From JAAYHC01 sp964483175 (GTDB taxonomy: Bacteria; Bacillota; UBA5301), in contig CAZAAT010000012.1 in the NCBI GenBank assembly GCA_964483175.1, positions 1-40,016 on the forward strand: DNA of 40,016 bases, read 5' to 3'. The position numbers and the translations under genes were made by a program. The notes below the pieces were generated by a model. The model was not told the origin of the DNA, did no database searches, and saw nothing but the letters and a program-made list of their open reading frames with translations. Positions 6,449 to 14,932 of the stretch are shown piece by piece. Numbering within the stretch: the first letter of the stretch is position 1; the number at the start of each line of letters is the position of its first letter.

Positions 6449-8932
6449 CTAGCCAACCACAATATTGACCAGCTTATCCGGAACCACGATCATCTTACGG
6501 ATGGTCTTGCCTTTGAGAGCTCCGCTGACCTTCGGCAACTCTTTAACCCTCTCTTCGAGCTCAACTTGGGGAGTACCTTTACCGACCAACAGCCGATCAC
6601 GGACTTTACCGTTAATTTGTACAACTATCTCGACCTCATCTAATACCAACGCCGCCGGATCATACTCTGGCCAGCTCTGTTCATGCACTAATCCGCCGAA
6701 GCCAAACTCAGACCAGATCTCCTCAGCAATATGCGGTGCAAAAGGAGCCAAACACAGAAGCAAGGATTGCATGGCCTCGCGAACCACCCAATGCTCAGAT
6801 CTATCCTGGTCTTCAGCCACATATTTTGCGATTGAATTAACCAGCTCCATTAGGGCGCTGATGGCGGTGTTGAAGTTAAAGCGTTCCTGGATATCCTCGG
6901 AAACTCGTTTAATGGTATTATGGGTTTTCCGGTGTAATTCCTGGCCAGCGGTAGAAAGAGCTCCTGTAGCCGACTCTCCCCAGGAGGGGGCGTATTTTTC
7001 ATGTATCTCTGCTGCTAGACGCCAAACCCGGTTTAAAAAGCGATAACAGCCTTCAACAGCTTGGTCGCTCCATTCCAAGTCCTTCTCCGGTGGCGCGGCA
7101 AAGAGAATAAACAGCCGGGCGGTATCTGCCCCGTAGGCGTCAATGATGTAGTTCGGGTCAACGACATTACCCTTAGATTTGGACATTTTGAAACCGTCCT
7201 TGGTCACCATCCCCTGGGTCAATAAATTGGTGAATGGCTCTTCGACCCCGACCAGGCCAAGGTCATAGCAGACCATGGTGAAAAATCTCGCATACATTAG
7301 ATGCAAAATCGCATGCTCAATTCCGCCGATATACTGATCGACCGGCATCCAGTAGTCAGCCTTTTCTCGGCTAAAAGGCAGGCTCTCATTTTTCGGATCG
7401 GCATAACGCAGAAAATACCAGGAGGAACAGACAAAAGTGTCCATGGTATCCGTCTCCCGCTTAGCCGGATCGCCACAAGTCGGACAGGTGGTAGCGACAA
7501 ACTCGTCTAACTCAGCTAGCGGTGATTGCCCTGTCGGCTTAAAATGCACATCCTCCGGCAGCAATACCGGCAGCTGATCTTCGGGTACCGGAACAATGCC
7601 ACAGTGCTCACAGTAGACTATGGGTATCGGTGCCCCCCAATACCTCTGGCGAGAGATCAACCAATCCCGAAGGCGATAATTAACCTGAGCCTCTCCAATG
7701 CCAAGTTCCTCAACCTTGCGAATTACTGCCCCAATCGCATCTTTAGAGGCCATTCCCGAAAACTCTCCCGAGTTAACCAAGTACCCCTCAGCCGGAAAAG
7801 CCTCGGTTAACTCCTCACCTTTTAGCTCAGTACCCTCCGGTGAAATAACCACTCGCACCGGCAGATCATATTTGCGAGCAAACTCAAAGTCCCTCTGGTC
7901 GTGGGCAGGAACACCCATGACTATACCGGTACCATAGCCCAGCAAGACATAATTCGCCACCCAGATCGGCACTTTTTCGCCGGTTAAAGGATTGATCGCG
8001 TAGGAGCCGGTGAACACCCCTTCTTTCTCCGTTTCCGCAGCCATCCGAGTAATATCATCCTGGGCCAGCACTTGCCGGACAAAGTTGCGAACGGACTCGG
8101 CCTCGGGCTTATCAGCAATAAGTTTTTCTACCAACGGGTGTTCCGGGGCGATAACCATATATGTTACCCCGAAAATCGTATCCGGCCTGGTGGTGAATAC
8201 AGGAAGTTCGCTGTCATCCTCACCCTTAAATACCACGCGAGCACCCTCGCTCCGCCCGATCCAGTTCTCCTGCATCACTTTAACCCGTTCTGGCCAGCCG
8301 GTTAGCTTGGGCAGATTATCCAACAGCCGGTCAGCATAGGCGGTAATTTTGAAAAACCACTGCTCCAGATTTTTCTTTTCAACCTTGGTGCTACACCGCT
8401 CACAAACTCCGACACCAACTACTTGTTCATTGGCCAAGACAGTTTGACAAGACGGACACCAATTAACATCAGATCCTTTTTTGTAGGCCAAACCTTTTTT
8501 GAAAAACTGCAAGAACAGCCATTGCGTCCATTTATAGTAGGAGGGATGACAAGATGCAACCTCCCGATCCCAGTCATAAGAAATTCCCAGCCGCTTTAAT
8601 TGCGAACGCATGCTGGAAATGTTCTCCCAGGTCCATTTGGAGGGAGGGATGTTGTTTTTGAGAGCCGCATTTTCAGCTGGCAGACCAAAAGCATCCCAGC
8701 CCATCGGGTGTAATACTTGGTAACCCTTCATTCGATAATATCTAGCCAGGACATCCCCGATCGAGTAGTTGCGAACGTGACCCATATGCAGCTTACCAGA
8801 GGGATATGGAAACATCTCCAGACAGTAGTATTTTGGCTTTCCAGAAACTTCAATGGCTTGATAACTCCGTTGATTATCCCAGGTACTCTGCCATTTTTCC
8901 TCGATAGCCTTAAAAGAATATTTTTGGTGCAT
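6449..8932 (-). CDS. leuS: Leucine--tRNA ligase
   Basis: Class I aminoacyl-tRNA synthetase that charges tRNA-Leu. From the ATG at 8932 it has 827 residues, the normal bacterial size. HMGH (HIGH motif, about residues 49-52) follows FPYPSGKL; a zinc-type cysteine cluster (CPSC and CERC, about 155-180) follows; the CP1 editing domain contains FTTRPDT and GVPAHDQRD; the KMSKS loop is in GFKMSKSKGNVVDP (about 575-590); the anticodon-binding and C-terminal domains are complete. I chose the second ATG because GAGGAG precedes it and it gives the usual MxxKYxFKAIEEKWQ start; the first ATG at 8950 has no binding site. Regulation is by the leucine T-box leader directly upstream, which here is interrupted by a tRNA-Ala gene. 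A strong terminator follows. Confidence 0.98.
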   Translation of the reverse strand: MHQKYSFKAIEEKWQSTWDNQRSYQAIEVSGKPKYYCLEMFPYPSGKLHMGHVRNYSIGDVLARYYRMKGYQVLHPMGWDAFGLPAENAALKNNIPPSKWTWENISSMRSQLKRLGISYDWDREVASCHPSYYKWTQWLFLQFFKKGLAYKKGSDVNWCPSCQTVLANEQVVGVGVCERCSTKVEKKNLEQWFFKITAYADRLLDNLPKLTGWPERVKVMQENWIGRSEGARVVFKGEDDSELPVFTTRPDTIFGVTYMVIAPEHPLVEKLIADKPEAESVRNFVRQVLAQDDITRMAAETEKEGVFTGSYAINPLTGEKVPIWVANYVLLGYGTGIVMGVPAHDQRDFEFARKYDLPVRVVISPEGTELKGEELTEAFPAEGYLVNSGEFSGMASKDAIGAVIRKVEELGIGEAQVNYRLRDWLISRQRYWGAPIPIVYCEHCGIVPVPEDQLPVLLPEDVHFKPTGQSPLAELDEFVATTCPTCGDPAKRETDTMDTFVCSSWYFLRYADPKNESLPFSREKADYWMPVDQYIGGIEHAILHLMYARFFTMVCYDLGLVGVEEPFTNLLTQGMVTKDGFKMSKSKGNVVDPNYIIDAYGADTARLFILFAAPPEKDLEWSDQAVEGCYRFLNRVWRLAAEIHEKYAPSWGESATGALSTAGQELHRKTHNTIKRVSEDIQERFNFNTAISALMELVNSIAKYVAEDQDRSEHWVVREAMQSLLLCLAPFAPHIAEEIWSEFGFGGLVHEQSWPEYDPAALVLDEVEIVVQINGKVRDRLLVGKGTPQVELEERVKELPKVSGALKGKTIRKMIVVPDKLVNIVVG

Positions 8933-8956
8933 CGCATCCACTCTCCTCATCTAAAC

Positions 8957-8987
8957 TAAAAACCCCTCGCCACAAAGGGACGAGGGG
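8957..8987 (-). terminator. T-box conditional terminator of leuS
   Basis: Minus strand CCCCUCG (8987-8981), loop UCCCUUUGUGG, CGAGGGG (8969-8963), then UUUUU. The 5' arm overlaps the sequence that would form the antiterminator (GCGAG/CUCGU and AGGG/CCCU), as expected for a T-box switch. Confidence 0.9.
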
Positions 8988-9018
8988 TAACTCGCGGTAC
9001 CACCCTAATTTAAAAATA

Positions 9019-9094
<76 letters not shown>

Positions 9095-9279
9095 ACGCAA
9101 TTTTTACTCTCAAAAGTCGGTAACGGTGACGACCGGCACAAGCTACTACTATTTCACCTGGCATCCCTCAGAGGCGAGTTGGGAACTTATTGCCGGTTCA
9201 CACCGCCCACCGGCTCTCTGAAACGGCGTTCTTACTACTCCTCATCATCGGATAGACTTTTTTTAATTCGACAATGGTT

Positions 9280-9308
9280 ATTATATTAAAAGCCCCCGGT
9301 AGTGTCAA
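9280..9308 (-). promoter_or_regulatory. Consensus sigma-A promoter of the leuS leader and tRNA-Ala
   Basis: Perfect TTGACA (9308-9303), 17-nt spacer and perfect TATAAT (9285-9280) on the minus strand, just after the rsfS stop. Transcription should begin near 9273, in front of the T-box Stem I. A strong promoter of this kind suits a tRNA gene. Confidence 0.9.
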
Positions 9309-9312
9309 GGGT

Positions 9313-9723
9313 TTAGGACAAGAAATTGACCCGAGGCAAATCTTGCCAGTGTTGCTCCAAGTCGTAATAGTCGCGGGCATCAGCATGGAAAACGTGGACT
9401 ACGACGCCCCCGTAGTCCAGCAAAACCCACCTGCCTCCGCCAAAGCCCTCTTTGCGTAGTGGACGAACCCCGATCTCTTCAAGTCGATCTTCTACAGCCT
9501 CACTCAAGGCCTTGACTTGGGTGGTCGAGTGGCCGCTAACGATGACGAAATAATCCGTAATCGCCAACTTACTGCGCATATCAATGCTGACTAAATGGGA
9601 TCCCTTTTTCTCCTCTAAGGCAGCCACTACTACTTTGGCAATATCCTCACTGCTCAAAATCGCCTGTTCATTACTCAAGCCGTTTAATCCCTCCCCAAAG
9701 CTATTCAGTACCATTATAATCAC
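9313..9723 (-). CDS. rsfS: Ribosomal silencing factor RsfS
   Basis: RsfS (YbeB/DUF143) binds ribosomal protein L14 (uL14) and blocks subunit joining during starvation. The product of 136 residues carries the family core: ALEEKKGSHLVSIDMR, then AITDYFVIVSGHSTTQVKALSEAV, and GFGGGRWVLLDYGGVVVHVFH near the end. It is slightly longer than the usual 105-120 residues. A second ATG at codon 4 gives almost the same protein. The start lies inside the last codons of the upstream LCP gene (23-bp overlap), so translation is probably coupled. The order nadD-yqeK-(LCP)-rsfS is conserved in Firmicutes. The leuS promoter begins 5 bp upstream of its stop on the template, so the two units abut. Confidence 0.93.
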   Translation of the reverse strand: MIIMVLNSFGEGLNGLSNEQAILSSEDIAKVVVAALEEKKGSHLVSIDMRSKLAITDYFVIVSGHSTTQVKALSEAVEDRLEEIGVRPLRKEGFGGGRWVLLDYGGVVVHVFHADARDYYDLEQHWQDLPRVNFLS

Positions 9724-10984
9724 GTCCGAGGATTACGGTAACATCTACACCGCTGTCCGCATCCAAATCTTGGGTAACAGTTCCGTAAACCCTGAGGATC
9801 TGACGGATGCGCGAAACCGCTACATCAGATGGAATATGTAGGATAATCTCTGTTTGCTGGTAGTTAAAGTGCTGAGCATTCCCTATCTCTACTACGTCAA
9901 ATCCTTGCGGAGTTAAAAAATTCTTAGCTGAACGAGCAACCCCCTGAACACCACTGCCATTTAACACCCTCACCCTGATGGGTCTCGATGCCTGATCCTC
10001 GTCTTGCACCACCGGTGGTGGGGTCGGACGTTGCATAGACTGCACTAACCTAGTAACCTGAACCTCATCCGGCACCCAGTAACTTGCTCCGTTGATCGTC
10101 TGGGAATTGCCCGGCAAGACAGAAGTATAGATATTAGTACTAGGAATATATTGCACAATCGCCGCATATCTCAGGATGGTCGTCATTGGCATATTGGTCT
10201 CTAACGCATCAGCCAAACGCCTAATTAACGCGGGTGCCCGCCAGATATTTGCTGGGTCTAAGATCTGTTCAGCAACTGCCTTGACAAACTTTTGCTGCCG
10301 TTCTACTCGACCTTCATAAACATTATTTACCGGATCAACTAGGGAAACATCCCCTAATCCATCTCCACGAAAACGCACATAATGTAGCGCCTCTTCACCG
10401 GAGAGTCTCTGCCGGCCTGGCTTGAGATGAATATGCAGTCCTTGTGCATGATCATCATAGTCCATAGCCTTCTCAACATCGATTTCAACACCACCGACAG
10501 AATCAATAATTTTGGCAAAACCCTGAAAGTCAGTGGCAACATAATAATCGATCTCTAGCTTAAGTAGATTTTCGACGGCTCGCTCGACCAGATCAGCTCC
10601 TCCATAGCCATAAGCAGCGTTAATCCGGGAATGTCCTTCAAAGCCTGGTATGGCTACTCTCGTGTCGCGCGGCAGGGAAATCAGGCGAATGGTCTTATAT
10701 TTGGGATCAATAGAAGCGACCATGATGGTATCAGCCCGGCCCAGATCTTTTTCACGCTTATCGACCCCCAAAATCAACACAGTTACCGGTGGTTCAGCCT
10801 CGGCTACCTCCGGCTTCTCCAAATTCTTAAAGTTGACCCAGTAAGCATAATAAGCTGTTCCGCCGGCGATCAACAACAATAATACAATCATCGCTATCCA
10901 AAAAAGCCATTTGGAACTGTTTCGTTTCCGATCTCCACTCGAAGGTAATAGGGGATCATCATCCCGCCAACGGTGTTTTCCCAT
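9701..10984 (-). CDS. LytR-CpsA-Psr (LCP) family cell wall polymer ligase
   Basis: Membrane-anchored phosphotransferase that attaches anionic or secondary polymers to peptidoglycan. The 427-residue product has a short basic cytoplasmic N-terminus, one membrane helix (about 25-49), and an extracellular LCP domain (about 65-260) with VLILGVDKREKDLGRADTI, LISLPRDTRV and a GYGGADLV segment. A LytR_C-type domain follows at about 335-425 (IRVRVLNGSGVQGVARSAKNFL). The conserved arginines and aspartates of the LCP site are visible. It sits between yqeK and rsfS, as in many Clostridia. Polymer specificity cannot be inferred. The ATG is 6 bp after the yqeK stop. Confidence 0.92.
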   Translation of the reverse strand: MGKHRWRDDDPLLPSSGDRKRNSSKWLFWIAMIVLLLLIAGGTAYYAYWVNFKNLEKPEVAEAEPPVTVLILGVDKREKDLGRADTIMVASIDPKYKTIRLISLPRDTRVAIPGFEGHSRINAAYGYGGADLVERAVENLLKLEIDYYVATDFQGFAKIIDSVGGVEIDVEKAMDYDDHAQGLHIHLKPGRQRLSGEEALHYVRFRGDGLGDVSLVDPVNNVYEGRVERQQKFVKAVAEQILDPANIWRAPALIRRLADALETNMPMTTILRYAAIVQYIPSTNIYTSVLPGNSQTINGASYWVPDEVQVTRLVQSMQRPTPPPVVQDEDQASRPIRVRVLNGSGVQGVARSAKNFLTPQGFDVVEIGNAQHFNYQQTEIILHIPSDVAVSRIRQILRVYGTVTQDLDADSGVDVTVILGRDYNGTE

Positions 10985-10990
10985 CCCGAT

Positions 10991-11578
10991 TTACCCTTTC
11001 TCCGAATTCCGAATAACCCCGGTTAGAACATAATGATTATACAAACTAAGTGTTTTAGGGTGAATTGCCTTGTGTTGCCCGGTCAAGTACGTGATGATGC
11101 CATGAGCAGCAACAGCAACACCAAAATCCAGCCCGGTTTGTGCTGCCAGTCTAGCCGATTCAACCCCTTTAAAATCTCTACCAGGCTCAATATAATCAGC
11201 AAGGAAAACTATCTTCGAAATTGTGCCAAGTGGATGATCGCCAGTAGTATGCAGGCTGACCGCTTCGAGGATTTCAGAATCGGTTAGAGCAAAATCCTGC
11301 TGAAGGATGGCCGCACCAAGCGGACCATGTAAAAGAACAGGGTAATAAGCCTCTATTTCATCACATATAATACCATAATCCGCAGCCTGCTTCAATAACT
11401 CCCCTGGTTCTATATCCCTGGCAATATCATGCATTAAGCCAGCTAAATAGGCCTTTTGGGGATCTGCGGACCAGGCCCGAGCCAATTCTTCGGCAGTGCA
11501 CGCAACTCGCAAGCTATGCTCCAAGCGACTCCTAGTCAACCTATGCTGCAAAATCTGCTCCCAATAGGTGGGATGCAT
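10991..11578 (-). CDS. yqeK: YqeK family HD-domain hydrolase (symmetrical Ap4A hydrolase)
   Basis: HD-domain metallohydrolase of 195 residues. Characterised YqeK proteins split diadenosine tetraphosphate symmetrically into two ADP. Visible ligands are His21 in LEHSLRVA, the HD pair His50-Asp51 in LAGLMHDIARD, a histidine in LLHGPLGA (about 84) and HTTGD (about 110). A further Asp lies in FLADYIEPGRDF (about 127). No membrane segment is present, so it should be cytoplasmic. It follows nadD after 1 bp and precedes the LCP gene; the nadD-yqeK pairing is one of the most stable in Firmicutes and fits nucleotide metabolism. Confidence 0.93.
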   Translation of the reverse strand: MHPTYWEQILQHRLTRSRLEHSLRVACTAEELARAWSADPQKAYLAGLMHDIARDIEPGELLKQAADYGIICDEIEAYYPVLLHGPLGAAILQQDFALTDSEILEAVSLHTTGDHPLGTISKIVFLADYIEPGRDFKGVESARLAAQTGLDFGVAVAAHGIITYLTGQHKAIHPKTLSLYNHYVLTGVIRNSEKG

Positions 11579-11579
11579 C

Positions 11580-12188
11580 CTAGTCCTCCTGATATAGCTG
11601 GTTTTTCTGGATATAATAATCTACCGTTTCGGGGACTAGATAACGGATCGGACGTCCTGCTCTGACCCTCTGGCGAATATCGGTTGACGAAATCGCCAAC
11701 GCCGGAACCTCCACAAAGTGAAAGCATTCTTGGTAACTTGTATATAAAGTACCTAACTTCGTCTCCAGCGCTTCAATGGAATAACCAGGGCGGGTAGCAG
11801 CAATGAAATCACAATATCCGAGCAAACGCGGCGCATCTTTCCAGGTAATAATCTCTAAAATGGCGTCAGCGCCGGTGATGAAAAAAAGTTGGTCCTGGGG
11901 GAAGATCACCTTTAGGTCCATCAGCGTATCGACTGTATAAGTGATTCCCTCCCGATCAATATCAACCCTGGACACCTCAAAGGACGGGTTGGTCAAGGTG
12001 GCCAAAACGGTCATTAAATACCGATGTTTACTCTCGGTCACACTTGACTCGTGCTTGTGCGGCGGGTGGCCGGAGGGAACAAATAACACTTTGTCCAGCT
12101 TGTACTGGTCTCGAGCTTCTTCAGCTGTCATCAAATGCCCATAATGAATGGGGTCAAAAGTCCCCCCCATAATGCCAAGTCGAGCCAT
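11580..12188 (-). CDS. nadD: Nicotinate-nucleotide adenylyltransferase
   Basis: Converts nicotinate mononucleotide and ATP to deamido-NAD, a core step of NAD synthesis. The 202-residue length is typical. GGTFDPIHYGH (8-18) is the ATP-binding HxGH signature; VPSGHPPHK and the C-terminal ISSTDIRQRVRAGRPIRYLVP complete the nucleotidyltransferase fold. The ATG overlaps the proA stop by one base, and yqeK follows after 1 bp, so this is one operon from proB onward. Confidence 0.97.
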   Translation of the reverse strand: MARLGIMGGTFDPIHYGHLMTAEEARDQYKLDKVLFVPSGHPPHKHESSVTESKHRYLMTVLATLTNPSFEVSRVDIDREGITYTVDTLMDLKVIFPQDQLFFITGADAILEIITWKDAPRLLGYCDFIAATRPGYSIEALETKLGTLYTSYQECFHFVEVPALAISSTDIRQRVRAGRPIRYLVPETVDYYIQKNQLYQED

Positions 12189-13447
12189 TACCGCACCTCG
12201 CCATTGCCCAAAACCACAAATTTAGTAGTCGTTAACTCTTTGATACCCATCGGGCCACGCGCATGCAATTTCTGAGTACTGATTCCGATCTCAGCCCCCA
12301 GTCCAAATTGGCCTCCGTCATTAAAACGAGTTGACGCGTTAACAAAAACGGCAGCCGCATCTACCTGCTCCAAAAACCGCATCGCCGTCGCATAATTTTC
12401 GGTAACAATGGCCTCAGAATGAAGACTGCTGTAGCGTTGAATGTGCTCGACGGCTTCAGCGAAGCTATCAACCACGCGGATTGCCAGTTTCAAGGACAAA
12501 TACTCAGCGGCCCAATCATCTTCGTTGGCGGCCAAAGCCCCCGGAACGAGCTGTTGAACTGTATCATCTCCAACTAGTTCAACCCCCGCATCTTGCATCT
12601 TGCGGCCCAATTCAGGCAGAACCTGAGCTGCTACTCCACGGTGAACCAGTAGTGTTTCCATCGCATTGCAGACCCCTGGACGAGATACTTTAGCGTTAAA
12701 CGCAATCTCCACAGCTTTGGTGAGGTCTGCATCAATATCAATATACGTATGGCAGATGCCTCCACCATGCTTAAATAGTGGCACTGTAGCACCGGCTAAA
12801 GCGGCCATCAACCGCTCTCCGCCCCTGGCGATGAGCACATCAACCAAGTCATCCATGGTCGCCATGGCCTGGATTGAAGCTCGATCGGTGGTCGGGATCA
12901 GTTGAATAGCATCATTGGACAGGCCCGCAGCCAATAAGGCCTCGGATAAGATCTGGGCCAGCTTGGTGTTTGAATTAAACGCCTCTGAACCACCGCGTAA
13001 TAGCACGCTGTTGCCGGCTTTCAGGCATAAAGCAGCCGCATCCACGGTCACATTTGGCCGAGCTTCGTAGATGATTCCGATCACTCCCAGGGGCACCCGC
13101 ATCTTGCCAACCTTGATCCCACTCGGTCTAGGTTTGAGTTCGGTAATTTCTCCCACCGGATCTGGGAAAGCCTTAATTTCTCGCACCCCTTCTGCCATCG
13201 CGGTGATTCGCTCCGGAGTCAGCAGCAGGCGATCTAACAAAGCAGAAGGTAGGCCTTTGGATTTGCCATTTTCCATATCTACGCTGTTGGCCGCCAGTAT
13301 CTCTGCTTGTCGTTCCAGCAAGCTCTCGGCAATCTTTTCTAAGGCAGCATTTTTGGCTGCTTCGGTAGCAGTCGCCAACTCTCTAGCAGCGACTTTGGAC
13401 CGCTGGGCACAATCCATGACCAATTCGTAAACTTCACGACTCACCAT
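12188..13447 (-). CDS. proA: Gamma-glutamyl phosphate reductase
   Basis: Second enzyme of proline synthesis: reduces gamma-glutamyl phosphate to glutamate-5-semialdehyde with NADPH. The 419-residue product is full length. The catalytic cysteine is Cys260 in VSRPGVCNAMETLL; VPLGVIGIIYEARPNVT (118-134) and FKHGGGICHTYID are also conserved, and the C-terminus has GLGAEIGISTQKLHARGPMG. It follows proB by 23 bp and overlaps nadD by a base. ProB and ProA normally act as a channelled pair, which this adjacency supports. Confidence 0.98.
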   Translation of the reverse strand: MVSREVYELVMDCAQRSKVAARELATATEAAKNAALEKIAESLLERQAEILAANSVDMENGKSKGLPSALLDRLLLTPERITAMAEGVREIKAFPDPVGEITELKPRPSGIKVGKMRVPLGVIGIIYEARPNVTVDAAALCLKAGNSVLLRGGSEAFNSNTKLAQILSEALLAAGLSNDAIQLIPTTDRASIQAMATMDDLVDVLIARGGERLMAALAGATVPLFKHGGGICHTYIDIDADLTKAVEIAFNAKVSRPGVCNAMETLLVHRGVAAQVLPELGRKMQDAGVELVGDDTVQQLVPGALAANEDDWAAEYLSLKLAIRVVDSFAEAVEHIQRYSSLHSEAIVTENYATAMRFLEQVDAAAVFVNASTRFNDGGQFGLGAEIGISTQKLHARGPMGIKELTTTKFVVLGNGEVR

Positions 13448-13470
13448 AAATCCCCCTTGTCCAAGCCTAA

Positions 13471-14598
13471 TTATCCTAACAGCACCAGATTATCCCGATG
13501 GATAACCTCGTCGTAATACTTGTATCCTAATTTTTTCTCAATATCACAACTCTTGCACCCTTTGATCAGGCCAACCTCTTCGCTACCGTAATTGGTAATC
13601 CCGCGAGCGAAGACCATTCCGAGAGGCGTGGTAATTTCAACAGCATCACCACGACCAAAATCGCCAGAAACCTCGGTAATACCGGACGGCAATAAACTTT
13701 TCCCGTTAAACTTGATAGCCTTTACAGCTCCCTCATCAACAACGACTCTACCGCTACTGGGCAGGCTAAAAGCGATCCAACGTTCCCGGCTATTCAGTCC
13801 CGTAGTACAAGGCACGATCAGAGTGCCAAGTTTTTCACCGGCGCAAATTCGAGAAAGCACATGCGGCACTGAGCTCTCAGCCACAATAACCTTTATCCCG
13901 GCAGCTGTAGCGATGCGGGCCGCCTCCAGTTTGGTGCGCATCCCGCCGGTGCCCATGCCCGAACCTTCTCCACCGGCCTCAACCAGCTTAATCAGTTCTG
14001 GATAGGTGAGATCATCAAGCAACACCGCCTCCGGGTTTACCCGGGGGTCAGCGGTGTAAATGCCATCAATATCCGTGAGAATAATCAGTAAATCAGCGCT
14101 CGTCAAAGAGGCTACCAAAGCTGATAAGGTATCATTGTCGCCAAATTTCAACTCATCAACCGCGACCGTATCATTTTCATTGATAATTGGCACGACACCT
14201 AGTGATAGTAAAGTAGAAAGCGCATTTTGGGCGTTTAGATAGCGTTTGCGATCACCAATATCCTCGCGGGTCACGAGAACCTGAGCGACGACCTGGCCGT
14301 ATTGACTGAACATTCGCTCGTAAATCTGCATTAACAGACCTTGGCCAACAGCTGCAACCGCCTGTTTTTCAGGAATGGTTTTCGGACGCGCTGACATTCC
14401 GAGGCGTCCCATTCCGGCACCGACAGCACCGGAACTGACTAAAATTACTTCTCGCCCGCTGTTAACTAGATCTGCTACCTCCTGAACCAAGCCTTCGATA
14501 GCCTGATAATGCAATTTGCCATTGGCATGGGTCAGGGAGCTGGTACCTACTTTGACAACGATCCGCTTGCTGTTTAATTTGCGCATTGACTCATCCAT
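13471..14598 (-). CDS. proB: Glutamate 5-kinase with PUA domain
   Basis: First enzyme of proline synthesis: phosphorylates glutamate at the gamma position. It has an amino acid kinase domain (KRIVVKVGTSSLTH near the start, ILVSSGAVGAGM, IINENDTVA, and GTGGMRTKLEAA) and a C-terminal PUA domain from about residue 280. From the ATG at 14598 the length is 375, close to the usual 365-375. A start at 14673 would create a 400-residue form that runs back through yhbY and has no homologous N-terminus, so I reject it. A second ATG four codons on (14586) is equally possible because it has GGATGGATGAG upstream. Feedback inhibition by proline is known for the family. The gene follows yhbY by 1 bp. Confidence 0.95.
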   Translation of the reverse strand: MDESMRKLNSKRIVVKVGTSSLTHANGKLHYQAIEGLVQEVADLVNSGREVILVSSGAVGAGMGRLGMSARPKTIPEKQAVAAVGQGLLMQIYERMFSQYGQVVAQVLVTREDIGDRKRYLNAQNALSTLLSLGVVPIINENDTVAVDELKFGDNDTLSALVASLTSADLLIILTDIDGIYTADPRVNPEAVLLDDLTYPELIKLVEAGGEGSGMGTGGMRTKLEAARIATAAGIKVIVAESSVPHVLSRICAGEKLGTLIVPCTTGLNSRERWIAFSLPSSGRVVVDEGAVKAIKFNGKSLLPSGITEVSGDFGRGDAVEITTPLGMVFARGITNYGSEEVGLIKGCKSCDIEKKLGYKYYDEVIHRDNLVLLG

Positions 14599-14599
14599 C

Positions 14600-14890
14600 C
14601 TAGGGCAAGAGAATTTTCGGCTCTCTGAGGTTACGTCGCCAGAGAACAAAATTGTTGCCGATTTTCTGAACAATCTCCGCCTTGACTGCTTGAGCCAGCT
14701 GATCAGCGATCAAATCGCGCTCCTGCCCGGAGTTGGGAAGCACCCTGATTTTGATCAATTCTCGTGCTGTCAAGGCATCATCTACTTGTTTGATCAGTGT
14801 ATCGACTACACCGGCCTTGCCAACCTGGATTAAAGGGTGTTCCGTATTGGCCAGAGACCGGAGATGAGCCCTTTGTTTACTGTTTAACAT
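14600..14890 (-). CDS. yhbY: YhbY family CRM-domain RNA-binding protein
   Basis: Small protein of 96 residues composed of one CRM domain. The family associates with the large ribosomal subunit or its precursors. Conserved elements are LRSLANTEHPLIQVGKAGV (11-29) and ELIKIRVL (44-51), followed by the basic C-terminal strand FVLWRRN. It lies between obgE and proB, an arrangement found in many Firmicutes, and obgE is also a ribosome assembly factor. The exact role is unresolved. Confidence 0.92.
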   Translation of the reverse strand: MLNSKQRAHLRSLANTEHPLIQVGKAGVVDTLIKQVDDALTARELIKIRVLPNSGQERDLIADQLAQAVKAEIVQKIGNNFVLWRRNLREPKILLP

Positions 14891-14932
14891 TGATTGTACT
14901 CCTCTCTATTCTTTGAGGGATTAACAAATCCT

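Noticed and set aside
14599..14673. N-terminal extension of proB to 400 residues
   Set aside because: It would run through yhbY, and has no homology to glutamate kinases.
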